Below are positions 25,625 through 33,976 of a DNA stretch of 64,000 nt, in pieces. Source of the DNA: Duganella dendranthematis. Lineage in GTDB: Bacteria; Pseudomonadota; Gammaproteobacteria; Burkholderiales; Burkholderiaceae_D. Where the stretch lies: NCBI RefSeq assembly GCF_012849375.1, contig NZ_CP051684.1, positions 6,386,001-6,450,000 on the forward strand, given 5' to 3'. Below the pieces are notes generated by a model. That model was not told where the DNA came from and made no database searches. It saw only the letters and a program-made list of their open reading frames with translations. How positions within the stretch are numbered: the stretch's first letter is position 1; each line of letters starts with the position of its first letter. Both the position numbers and the translations under genes were made by a program.

Positions 25625-27136
25625 ATGAAAAAAGCTGGCCTGCTGCTTCTGTCTTCCACAGTGTTTGCACTCTCCGCCCATGCGGCGCCGAAAGCCACCA
25701 CCGCCACCGGCGCGGTGGAAGGCGTGGCGGAAGCATCCGGCGTCACCGCATACAAGGGCATTCCCTATGCGGCGGCGCCAGTGGGCAAGCTGCGATGGAA
25801 GGCGCCGCAGCCGGCGGCCAAATGGAAAGGCACGCGCAAGGCCGATCACTTCGGCGCGCGCTGCATGCAGCTGCCGCTGTTTAGCGACATGGTGTTCCGC
25901 TCCGACGGCGTCAGCGAAGACTGTCTGTTCCTGAATGTCTGGACGCCGGCCAAGTCGCCGAAGGAAAAGCTGCCGGTGCTGGTCTACTTCTACGGTGGCG
26001 GCTTTGCGGCCGGTGACGGCTCCGAGCCGCGCTACGACGGCGAAAGCATGGCGACCAAGGGCGTCGTCACGCTGACCATCAACTACCGACTCAATGTGTT
26101 CGGCTTTCTGGCGCATCCGGAGCTGAGCAAGGAGTCGCCGCATCATGCGTCCGGCAATTACGGCCTGATGGACCAGGCGGCAGCGCTGCTGTGGGTGAAG
26201 AAGAATATCGCGGCCTTCGGCGGCGATCCAAAGCGCGTGACCATCGCCGGCGAATCGGCCGGCTCTTTCTCGGTCAGCGCGCAGATGATCAATCCCCAGT
26301 CCAGAGGCCTGTTCGCCGGCGCGATTGGCGAAAGCGGCTCGCTGCTTGGCCTGATGGCGCCCGCGCCGCTGGCGGCCGGCGAGCAAGGCGGCTTAGGCTT
26401 CGCACAAAGCATCGGCAAGCCAACGCTGGCCGAACTGCGCGCGCTGCCCGCCGAGCAGCTGCTGGAAGAGACCAACAAACCTGGAAAATGGTTCTCGGCG
26501 GTGCAGGACGGCTACGTGATTCCGCGCTCGCCGGTGGTCATGTACGCGGCGGGCGAACAAGCCAAGGTGCCGCTGCTGGCAGGCTGGAATTCCTACGAAG
26601 GCCACTACAAGCAAATCCTCGGCGAGGCCGAACCGACCAGCGAAAACTTCGCCGCCGCATTGGAAAAACTGTACGGCGACCAGGCCGCAGCCGCGCAGCA
26701 AGCCTACAGCGGCGATGTCAAACAGGCGGCGACGGCACTGGCCAGCGACCGCTTCATCGCCTACGGCACCTGGAAATGGATAGACAGCCATGCGCGCACC
26801 AGCGGCAAGCCGACCTACCGCTATTACTACACGCATCCGCGTCCAGGCCAGGAAGGCGCCGGCCACTCGGTAGAAATCGAATACGCGCTGGGTAACCTGC
26901 CAGGTAATAAAGTATATGCATGGAGCGCAGAAGATTATGCGCTGTCCGCACAGATGCAGAGCTACTTCGCCAATTTCATCAAGACCGGAAATCCCAACGG
27001 CGCAGGCCTGCCGGAATGGCCGCAAGCCAGCGCTGGCATGGGCTCCCGCTTAATGCAACTGGATGTCGTCTCAAAAACTATCACAGCCAGCGACGACGCG
27101 CACTATCAATTTCAAGAGTCGCAGGCAAAACGGTAA
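25625..27136 (+). CDS. Exported type-B carboxylesterase
   Basis: A 503-residue alpha/beta-hydrolase of the carboxylesterase-B family with a signal peptide (LLLLSSTVFALSAHA). The oxyanion motif YGGGFAAGDGS, nucleophile Ser211 in GESAGS, NYGLMDQAAALLWVKKNIAAFGGDP and the SEDCLFLNVWTP block are all present. Near the C terminus GHSVEIEYALGN supplies the catalytic His. Members hydrolyse carboxylic esters; in a xylan locus an acetyl- or feruloyl-ester role is plausible but unproven. It starts 22 bp after the LacI gene and is likely co-transcribed with it. Confidence 0.9.
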   Translation: MKKAGLLLLSSTVFALSAHAAPKATTATGAVEGVAEASGVTAYKGIPYAAAPVGKLRWKAPQPAAKWKGTRKADHFGARCMQLPLFSDMVFRSDGVSEDCLFLNVWTPAKSPKEKLPVLVYFYGGGFAAGDGSEPRYDGESMATKGVVTLTINYRLNVFGFLAHPELSKESPHHASGNYGLMDQAAALLWVKKNIAAFGGDPKRVTIAGESAGSFSVSAQMINPQSRGLFAGAIGESGSLLGLMAPAPLAAGEQGGLGFAQSIGKPTLAELRALPAEQLLEETNKPGKWFSAVQDGYVIPRSPVVMYAAGEQAKVPLLAGWNSYEGHYKQILGEAEPTSENFAAALEKLYGDQAAAAQQAYSGDVKQAATALASDRFIAYGTWKWIDSHARTSGKPTYRYYYTHPRPGQEGAGHSVEIEYALGNLPGNKVYAWSAEDYALSAQMQSYFANFIKTGNPNGAGLPEWPQASAGMGSRLMQLDVVSKTITASDDAHYQFQESQAKR

Positions 27137-27153
27137 CAACGGTTTGTATTTTA

Positions 27154-27192
27154 TTGTATCAGCAGGTAATCGATTGCAAACCTGCTATACAA
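27154..27192. terminator. Long bulged hairpin between the esterase and M1 peptidase genes
   Basis: TTGTAT-C-AGCAGGT (27154-27167) pairs with ACCTGCT-ATACAA (27180-27192): a 13-bp stem with one bulged base and a 12-base loop. It lies 18 bp after the esterase stop and 31 bp before the next start. A T-rich stretch follows, so a terminator is likely, but a dyad operator for the downstream operon is possible. Confidence 0.5.
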
Positions 27193-27223
27193 TTTATCCT
27201 CTTATCTTGAGGAAACATAACCA

Positions 27224-29569
27224 ATGCAGAAGAAACTTGGCTTCCTGGCCCTGTGCCTGACAGTTTCCGCCTACGCGGCGGAACCTTTCGACGACAAATT
27301 CCGTCAACTCGAAGAAATCCTGCCGACTCCAAACGCCTACCGCACCGCATCCGGCGCACCAGGCCATGCCTACTGGCAGCAGCGCGCTGATTACACCATC
27401 AGCGCCTCGCTGGACGAAGCCAAGCGCGCCCTCACCGGTAGCGAACAAATCACCTATCACAATAACTCGCCGGACACGCTGAGCTATCTATGGGTGCAGC
27501 TGGACCAGAACATCTACAAGAAGGATTCCGACGCCCGCATGATGCTGACGCAGCCATCGCGCGAAGCGTGGGCCAAGCCGGCCAATCCGGAAGACGGCTA
27601 CAAGTTCGAAGGCATGCGCGGCATCCTGGCCGGCCGTGAATTCGACGGCGGTTTCAAGATCAAGACCGTGGCTGCTGGCGGCCAGCCGCTGAAGTACGTC
27701 ATCAACCGCACCATGATGCGCATCGACCTGCCTAAGCCTTTGAAGTCCGGCGAGCAGTTCGTGTTCAATATCGACTGGTCCTACAACATCAACGAACAGC
27801 AAGTGCTGGGCGGCCGTTCCGGCTACGAGCACTTTGACGAAGACAAGAACGACCTGTTCGAGATCGCCCAGTGGTTCCCGCGCATGGCCGCCTACTACGA
27901 CGTCTACGGTTGGCAGCACAAGCAGTTCCTGGGCACCGGCGAATTCACGCTGGAATTCGGCGACTACGACGTTCAACTGACCGTTCCGGCCGATCACGTG
28001 GTAGCTTCCACCGGCGAACTGCAAAACCCGAACGACGTGCTGACCGCAACCCAGCGTGACCGCCTGGCCAAGGCCCGCACCGCGACCGCACCGGTGGTCA
28101 TCGTGACGCAGGAAGAAGCCACCGCCGCCGAGAAGTCGCACAGCACCGCCAGCAAGACCTGGCACTTCAAGGCCAGCAACGTGCGCGATTTCGCCTGGGC
28201 CTCCAGCCGCAAATTCATCTGGGATGCGCAAGGCTACAAGAAGGACACCACCGACGTGATGGCGATGTCCTACTATCCGAAGGAAGGCAATCCGCTGTGG
28301 GGCAAGTACAGCACCCAGGCCATCATCCACACCATCGACAAGTACAACAAGTACAGCTTCGACTTCCCGTATCCGACCGCGATTTCGGTCAACGGTCCGG
28401 TGGGCGGCATGGAATACCCGATGATCTCCTTCAACGGCCCGCGCCCGACCAAGGACAAGAAAACCGGCCAGCTGACCTGGTCGCAGCAGACCAAGTATGG
28501 TCTGATCGGCGTGATCATCCACGAAGTGGGCCACAACTACTTCCCGATGATCGTCAACTCGGACGAGCGTCAATGGACCTGGATGGATGAAGGCCTGAAC
28601 ACCTTCGTGCAATACCTGGCCGAGCAGGAATGGGAAGACAACTACCCATCGCGCCGCGGCGAGCCGCGCAACATCGTCGACTACATGAAGAGCCGCAACC
28701 AGGTGCCGATCATGACCAACTCGGAGTCGATCGCTGCGCTGGGCAACAACGCCTACGCCAAACCGGCCACTGGCCTGAACATCCTGCGCGAGACCATCCT
28801 GGGCCGCGAACTGTTCGACTATGCCTTCCGCGAATACGCACAGCGCTGGAAGTTCAAGCGCCCTACCCCGGCAGACTTCTTCCGCACCATGGAAGACGCA
28901 TCAGGCACGGACCTCGACTGGTTCTGGCACGGCTGGTTCTACACCACCGATCCGGTGGATATCAGCATCGACGGCATCACCGAGTACGGCGTAGGCACGA
29001 AAAATCCGGAAACCGAAAAGGCCTGGAAAAAAGCGCAGAAGGACGCGCAGCCTATCTCCGTTTCGGAACAGCGCAACAAGGCCCTGCCTAAGCGCTTGGC
29101 GGACCATCCGGAACTGAAGGACTTCTACAACGAGCACGACGAATTCACCGTCACCAACAAGGACCGCAACAGCTACGCCGAAGCGATCGAGAAGCTGGAA
29201 CCGTGGGAGAAGAAGCTGCTGGATCAGGGCAAGCACCTGTACCTGGTGGACTTCTCCAACTTGGGCGGCATGGTGATGCCGTTGATTCTGGAAGTTGAAC
29301 TGAAGAGCGGCAAGAAGTACATCGAGCGCGTGCCGGCCGAAGTATGGCGCTACTCGCCGAAGAAGATCACCAAGCTGATTGTGACCGATGAACCGATGGT
29401 AGGCCTGACCCAGGACCCGTACTGGGAAACCGCCGACATCGATACGTCCAACAATTCGTGGCCACGTAAAGTCTCGCAATCGCGCCTGGAGCTGTTCAAG
29501 ACCGAGCGTGACCGCAATAACCTGATGCGCGACTTCAACACGCCACTGAAAAAGGACGAGAAGAAGTGA
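27224..29569 (+). CDS. M1 family metallopeptidase (exported)
   Basis: A 781-residue zinc aminopeptidase-like protein with a signal peptide (KLGFLALCLTVSAYAA). The zinc site is HEVGH at 433-437 and Glu456, 18 residues further, in WMDEGLN; the exopeptidase-type motif appears as GPVGGMEYPM. The N-terminal beta domain runs to about 240, the catalytic domain to about 560, and a C-terminal beta region follows with a lysine/glutamate-rich end. It probably trims peptides in the periplasm. A GAGGAA site precedes the ATG. The stop overlaps the GTG start of the DUF6702-like gene (GTGA), showing translational coupling. Confidence 0.92.
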   Translation: MQKKLGFLALCLTVSAYAAEPFDDKFRQLEEILPTPNAYRTASGAPGHAYWQQRADYTISASLDEAKRALTGSEQITYHNNSPDTLSYLWVQLDQNIYKKDSDARMMLTQPSREAWAKPANPEDGYKFEGMRGILAGREFDGGFKIKTVAAGGQPLKYVINRTMMRIDLPKPLKSGEQFVFNIDWSYNINEQQVLGGRSGYEHFDEDKNDLFEIAQWFPRMAAYYDVYGWQHKQFLGTGEFTLEFGDYDVQLTVPADHVVASTGELQNPNDVLTATQRDRLAKARTATAPVVIVTQEEATAAEKSHSTASKTWHFKASNVRDFAWASSRKFIWDAQGYKKDTTDVMAMSYYPKEGNPLWGKYSTQAIIHTIDKYNKYSFDFPYPTAISVNGPVGGMEYPMISFNGPRPTKDKKTGQLTWSQQTKYGLIGVIIHEVGHNYFPMIVNSDERQWTWMDEGLNTFVQYLAEQEWEDNYPSRRGEPRNIVDYMKSRNQVPIMTNSESIAALGNNAYAKPATGLNILRETILGRELFDYAFREYAQRWKFKRPTPADFFRTMEDASGTDLDWFWHGWFYTTDPVDISIDGITEYGVGTKNPETEKAWKKAQKDAQPISVSEQRNKALPKRLADHPELKDFYNEHDEFTVTNKDRNSYAEAIEKLEPWEKKLLDQGKHLYLVDFSNLGGMVMPLILEVELKSGKKYIERVPAEVWRYSPKKITKLIVTDEPMVGLTQDPYWETADIDTSNNSWPRKVSQSRLELFKTERDRNNLMRDFNTPLKKDEKK

Positions 29570-30060
29570 TCGCACGCCGCCTGCGCGCGGTGGTAGCAAC
29601 CATGCTGGCCGCAGCCAGCATGGCCGCATCTGCCCATAACTTCCACATGGGCATAGCGGATATCAGCTACAACCAGCGCACCGGCAGCACCGAGATCGTG
29701 CACACCTATACGGGGCACGATCTCGCCGCGCTGCTGACGAATCTCTACGGCCGCCAGTTCGATCTGGGCCGACCGGACAGCGAAGCACCGCTGCGCCGCT
29801 ACGTGGAAAAACAATTCACCGTCACCGACCAGGATGGCAAAAGCCTGTCGCTGCAATGGGTCGGCGCCAAGGTCGATGCCGACAGCATCATGATTTACCA
29901 GGAACTCAAAGGCGTAAAACTGACAAAAGGTAGCCGCATCCACAACGCTTTGCTGATAGACTTCCTGCCGTCGCAAAGAAACACCGTTAATGTGGAAACC
30001 GATGGCACCGTCAAAACACTCTTCTTCGATCAAGACAGCATCGATCAAATCGCCCCTTAA
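29566..30060 (+). CDS. DUF6702-like exported protein
   Basis: A 164-residue exported protein with a clear signal peptide (RLRAVVATMLAAASMAASA) followed by HNFHMGIADISYNQRTGSTEIVHTYTGHDL, a start typical of the DUF6702 group (domain name recalled, not searched). The body looks like a single beta-sandwich. Histidines just after cleavage could bind metal. Function unknown. It starts with GTG inside the stop of the M1 peptidase gene, and its last 59 bases overlap the TonB receptor gene, so all three are made together. Confidence 0.8.
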   Translation: MIARRLRAVVATMLAAASMAASAHNFHMGIADISYNQRTGSTEIVHTYTGHDLAALLTNLYGRQFDLGRPDSEAPLRRYVEKQFTVTDQDGKSLSLQWVGAKVDADSIMIYQELKGVKLTKGSRIHNALLIDFLPSQRNTVNVETDGTVKTLFFDQDSIDQIAP

Positions 30061-32074
30061 ATATACTTTGCTGTTGGCCCTGGGTTCCGCCCAGGCCGAC
30101 GACCAGATCCTGCAACGGGTCTTTGTCGATGGCTCGCGCACCAACCAGTTGGGCGTGGCCGATGCAGCCAGCGCCGGCACCATTACGCAGGACGAACTGG
30201 CGGCACGCACCGTCTACCGTCCCGGCGAAGTGCTGGAGGCGGTGCCGGGACTGGTGGTCAGCCAGCATAGCGGCGAAGGCAAGGCTAATCAGTTTTACCT
30301 GCGCGGCTTCAACCTCGATCACGGCACCGACTTGCGCACCACCGTCGACGGCATGCCGGTCAACCAGCGCAGCCACGCGCATGGCCAGGGCTGGACCGAC
30401 CTTAACTTCCTGATTCCCGAACTGGCAGTGCGCCTCGATTACAAGAAAGGCCCCTACTCCGCCGAGGAAGGCGACTTTGCGTCGGCCGGCACCGCGTCCG
30501 TGGTGTACGCCAATCGCCTGCTGCACGGCGTGGCCAGCGTATCGGCAGGCCAGAACGGCTACGGCCGCGTGCTGGTCGCCGATTCGGTGGACACCCAGCG
30601 CGGCAGCCTGCTGTACGCCATCGAAGCGATGCACAACGACGGCCCGTTCACCCGACCGGACGATTACCAGAAGCTGAACGCCGTGCTGCGTTACAGCGAG
30701 GGCTACGCCAACAACGGCTTCAATGTCGCGCTGATGGCCTACAAGGCAGACTGGAATTCCACCGACCAGATTCCGCTGCGCGCCGTGCAGGACGGCCAGA
30801 TCGGCCGCAACGACGCCATCGACAATACGGACGGCGGCAAGGCCCACCGTTATAGCCTGTCCGGCGCCTGGCGCCGCACCACAGACGATAGCGCGTCCAA
30901 GGTCAACGCCTACATCATCGCCAATCAGCTGGACCTGTGGTCCAACTTCACCTACTTCATGGACGATCCGGTGCACGGTGACCAGTTTGCGCAGCCGGAC
31001 AAGCGCGTAACCAGCGGCGTGAATGCGTCGCACAGCTGGCACCAGCACACCGACACCGGCAACACCGAAACCACCGTCGGCGTGCAGCTCCAGAACGACA
31101 ATATCTTCAACGGCTTGTACAACACGCAGGCGCGCCGCACGCTGTCGGTGACGCGGCAGGACCACATCGTCGAATCCAGCGCCGCCCTGTTCGTCGAGAA
31201 CAACACGCGCTGGAATGCAGCCTTCCGCACCGTGGCCGGCGCGCGGCTGGACAGCTATCGCTTCGACGTGCAGAGCGACCTGGCCGCCAACTCCGGTAAG
31301 GCCAATGACCACTTGGTCAGCCCGAGTCTGAGCCTGATCTACGGCCCGTGGCAGACCGCCGAGGTGTACGCCAATTTCGGCAGCGGCTTCCATAGCAACG
31401 ACGCGCGCGGGTCCACCATCACCATCGATCCCAAGACCGGCCTGGCGGCGGACAAGGTGCAGCCGCTGGTGCGCTCGCGCGGCATGGAGATTGGCGCGCG
31501 CACATCTTGGCTGCCTGGCTTGCAAACCTCGCTGTCGGTGTACCGTCTGGACTTCGATTCGGAGCTGACTTACGCCGGCGACGCCGGCACCACCGAAGCC
31601 GGTCCGCCAAGCCGCCGTTATGGCGTTGAATTCTCCAACTACTACAAGCCGCTGAAATGGCTGTCGGTGGACCTGGACCTGGCGTATGCGCGCGCGCGTT
31701 CGCGCGGCTACGTGGAACAAGGCAGCTACATCGCCGGCGCGATTGAAGGCACCGGGCAACTGGCCGTTACCGTGGACGATGGCGGACCGTATTCGGCATC
31801 GCTGAAGCTGCGCTACTTCGGCCCGCGTCCACTGATCGAGGATAACAGCGTGCGCTCCAGTTCCAGCATGACGCTGAACGGCCGCCTGGGCTGGAAAATC
31901 CGCAAGGACCTGCGGCTGGAGCTGGAAGCGTTCAACATCACCAACCGCCACGACTCGGCCATCGACTACTACTATGCGTCGCAGCTAAAGGGCGAAGCGG
32001 CGCCGGTGTCCGACATCCACTTCCACCCCATCGAATCGCGCTCCGTGCGGGCGACGCTGATCAAGAACTTCTAG
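30002..32074 (+). CDS. TonB-dependent receptor (M1/DUF6702 operon)
   Basis: A 690-residue outer-membrane receptor. A short leader (SPLKYTLLLALGSAQA) is followed by the plug (about 35-160: VLEAVPGLVVSQHSGEGKANQFYLRGFNLDHG, VDGMPVNQRSHAHGQGW) and a 22-strand barrel ending in the usual aromatic residue (TLIKNF). A histidine-rich HAHGQGWTDLNF loop in the plug is notable. The exact start is uncertain: ATG 30002 is used, ATG 29990 is in frame, and both lie inside the preceding gene. The receptor lacks an obvious TonB box by eye. Substrate is unknown; the coupled peptidase suggests a peptide or metal-peptide ligand. Confidence 0.85.
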   Translation: MAPSKHSSSIKTASIKSPLKYTLLLALGSAQADDQILQRVFVDGSRTNQLGVADAASAGTITQDELAARTVYRPGEVLEAVPGLVVSQHSGEGKANQFYLRGFNLDHGTDLRTTVDGMPVNQRSHAHGQGWTDLNFLIPELAVRLDYKKGPYSAEEGDFASAGTASVVYANRLLHGVASVSAGQNGYGRVLVADSVDTQRGSLLYAIEAMHNDGPFTRPDDYQKLNAVLRYSEGYANNGFNVALMAYKADWNSTDQIPLRAVQDGQIGRNDAIDNTDGGKAHRYSLSGAWRRTTDDSASKVNAYIIANQLDLWSNFTYFMDDPVHGDQFAQPDKRVTSGVNASHSWHQHTDTGNTETTVGVQLQNDNIFNGLYNTQARRTLSVTRQDHIVESSAALFVENNTRWNAAFRTVAGARLDSYRFDVQSDLAANSGKANDHLVSPSLSLIYGPWQTAEVYANFGSGFHSNDARGSTITIDPKTGLAADKVQPLVRSRGMEIGARTSWLPGLQTSLSVYRLDFDSELTYAGDAGTTEAGPPSRRYGVEFSNYYKPLKWLSVDLDLAYARARSRGYVEQGSYIAGAIEGTGQLAVTVDDGGPYSASLKLRYFGPRPLIEDNSVRSSSSMTLNGRLGWKIRKDLRLELEAFNITNRHDSAIDYYYASQLKGEAAPVSDIHFHPIESRSVRATLIKNF

Positions 32075-33096
32075 GCGCCTCGCTCGTTCAGCATGGTGAA
32101 GCTGCGCTGGTGCCATACCGGATAAGCCGGTGGCACATCGCTGGCTTGTTCCAGAAGTGCCTTCTGCTCCTGCGTCAGCGACCAGCCGGTGGCGCCGATG
32201 TTTTCGATCAGCTGCTTCTCGTCGCGCGCGCCGATGATGACGTTGGCTACGGTTTTCTTCCCCAGCAGCCAGTTCAGCGCAATTTGCGGGATGGATTTAC
32301 CGGTCTGCTCGGCCACCACATCCAGCGCATCGATGATGCGGAACAGGCGCTCTTCTTCAAAGTGCGGACCGGTGCCTGCGATGTCATGCGCTCGCGTGCC
32401 TGGCTTGGCAGGCTGGCCGCGACGGATCTTGCCAGTCAACTTGCCCCAGCCCAGCGGACTCCAGACCACTGCACCCACGCCCTGGTCTTCCGCCAATGGT
32501 GCCAGTTCCCATTCGTAGTCGCGGTTCAGCAGCGAATAGTAGATCTGGTGCGCCACATGGCGCGGATAGCCGTAGCGGTCCGAGGTCGCCAGGGATTTCA
32601 TCAGGTGCCAGCCGGAGAAGTTGGAGGCGCCGGTGTAGCGCACCTTGCCATCGCGGACCAGTTGGTCCAGGGTAGACAGCGTCTCTTCCACCGGCGTGTT
32701 GTAGTCCTGGCCGTGCAGTTGCAGCAGGTCGATGTGATCGACCTGCAGGCGCTTCAGCGATTGATCGACAGCGTCGATGATATGCTGACGCGACGAGCCG
32801 TAATCGTTGGCGCCATCGCCGGTAGGGAACGTGACCTTGGTGGAGATCAGCAAACGATTGCGCTTGCCCTTGATCGCCTCGCCGAGGATTTGTTCGGCCA
32901 GGCCGTCCGAGTAGACGTCGGCGGTGTCGAACAGGGAGACGCCGTGTTCCAGACAGACGTCGATCAGGCGCGAAGCGCCGCCGGCGTCAGTACTGCCCCA
33001 GGCTTTGAAGAAGTCATTCCCACCACCGAATGTCGCGGTGCCAAAACTCAGTTCCGGCACACGCAGGCCGGACTTTCCAAGACGCTTGAAATTCAT
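32071..33096 (-). CDS. Aldo/keto reductase
   Basis: A 341-residue NADPH-dependent oxidoreductase with the (beta/alpha)8 fold. The catalytic tetrad is visible: Asp57 and Tyr62 (FDTADVYS), Lys87 (ISTKV) and His128 (LLQLHGQD). The C-terminal cofactor loop NVIIGARDEKQLIENIGA is typical. Substrate is not predictable; such enzymes reduce diverse aldehydes and ketones. It is a single gene, ending 4 bp inside the convergent TonB receptor gene. The 158 bp upstream of its start contain no further gene. Confidence 0.92.
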   Translation of the reverse strand: MNFKRLGKSGLRVPELSFGTATFGGGNDFFKAWGSTDAGGASRLIDVCLEHGVSLFDTADVYSDGLAEQILGEAIKGKRNRLLISTKVTFPTGDGANDYGSSRQHIIDAVDQSLKRLQVDHIDLLQLHGQDYNTPVEETLSTLDQLVRDGKVRYTGASNFSGWHLMKSLATSDRYGYPRHVAHQIYYSLLNRDYEWELAPLAEDQGVGAVVWSPLGWGKLTGKIRRGQPAKPGTRAHDIAGTGPHFEEERLFRIIDALDVVAEQTGKSIPQIALNWLLGKKTVANVIIGARDEKQLIENIGATGWSLTQEQKALLEQASDVPPAYPVWHQRSFTMLNERGA

Positions 33097-33254
33097 CGCA
33101 ATCCTCCAAATTGGCGCGCACCACGGCGCGCTGGATCTTAATTGTAGCGCGCAGAGAAAAATCGCGTCCTCAAAAGCCGCATCCGTGCTTGGCCGCTAAG
33201 CGCCAACACTATTGAGAAGATGATGCGCACGGCAATACTATCTCCTTATCAGTC

Positions 33255-33581
33255 TCAGAAAAATGCGAAGTAAAAAATAGGGAAAAACAATTCAGTCGCA
33301 ACCCAGGCCAGTGCTATCAGGTGCCCGAGTTTGGGCCGCAATTGGTGTCGCTTCCGCTGATATCCAAAATATGCAACGCCGATCAACAAACTCAGTAAGG
33401 CAAGTCCGAACGAAAATACTGACATGATCGCCAAGCCGATCGCATCGCCACTGTATGGATGCCCGGCGTTTAGTGCTCTCGCCATTTGAAAAAATAGGAA
33501 GATGAACGCCAGCAGCGGAAGCCCGCCCACAACCACCCCACCGGCGACGAAGTGAGCCACCTTACCGTTCGACGTTTGCAT
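33255..33581 (-). CDS. Small membrane protein of unknown function
   Basis: A 108-residue protein with three hydrophobic segments (about 12-35, 48-75, 88-106) and a basic loop (YQRKRHQLRPK) between the second and third, so probably in the inner membrane. No family recognised. The ATG at 33581 has AGGAG 11 bases upstream; a TTG at 33602 overlaps the stop of the preceding small gene. The two small genes form a pair on the minus strand. The local GC content is lower than in the flanking genes. Confidence 0.6.
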   Translation of the reverse strand: MQTSNGKVAHFVAGGVVVGGLPLLAFIFLFFQMARALNAGHPYSGDAIGLAIMSVFSFGLALLSLLIGVAYFGYQRKRHQLRPKLGHLIALAWVATELFFPIFYFAFF

Positions 33582-33598
33582 GCGACCTGAGACTCCTT

Positions 33599-33847
33599 TC
33601 AATATCCCTCATTGGCCGAAAGCAGGCCTTGTGTTAACTGTACCGCCTTGGCGTTGCGAGGCGTCGCATTCTCGTGATACAAGTCCGCCAAATATTCACA
33701 CAACTCACTCTCGACAACATCCCCTGGCACGACGAAATCTGCCGGCCGGCGCTTGCCGTCGACGCCCAGGTAAAAAGCTTGCCAGGCCCCTTCAGCGGCC
33801 GTCACTGCGATGAGCGCACCGAAAATATTGAACCTGAATTCGTTCAT
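33599..33847 (-). CDS. Small hypothetical protein (possibly DUF7661 type)
   Basis: An 82-residue soluble protein beginning NEFRFNIFGALIAVTAAEGAWQAFYLGVDGKRRPADFVVP, which reminds me of short DUF7661-like proteins; this is not verified. The C-terminal half is acidic and helical (ESELCEYLADLYHENATPRN). A GTG at 33856 would add three residues. Its stop codon lies in the ribosome-binding region of the next small membrane-protein gene, so translation is likely coupled. Confidence 0.55.
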   Translation of the reverse strand: MNEFRFNIFGALIAVTAAEGAWQAFYLGVDGKRRPADFVVPGDVVESELCEYLADLYHENATPRNAKAVQLTQGLLSANEGY

Positions 33848-33921
33848 GATGATCACGCATATTTCACTTGATTGGGGAGTGTATCGACTTTATCAGGAGA
33901 TTATCGATTTGGCAAAACAAA

Positions 33922-33944
33922 AGGGCCAAGAAAAACTTGGCCCT
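33922..33944 (-). terminator. Rho-independent terminator of the chemotaxis receptor gene
   Basis: AGGGCCAAG and CTTGGCCCT form a perfect 9-bp stem around a five-base loop. Read on the minus strand it is followed by TTTTGTTTTGCC, the T-run expected for intrinsic termination, 32 bp after the stop codon at 33977. Confidence 0.9.
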
Positions 33945-33976
33945 GTATTCACGCATTCACTCCGAAAAGCGTCTGC

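Noticed and set aside
30011..31951. 646-codon minus-strand frame antisense to the TonB receptor
   Set aside because: No motif, unusual composition, no ribosome-binding site; the receptor on the plus strand is unmistakable.
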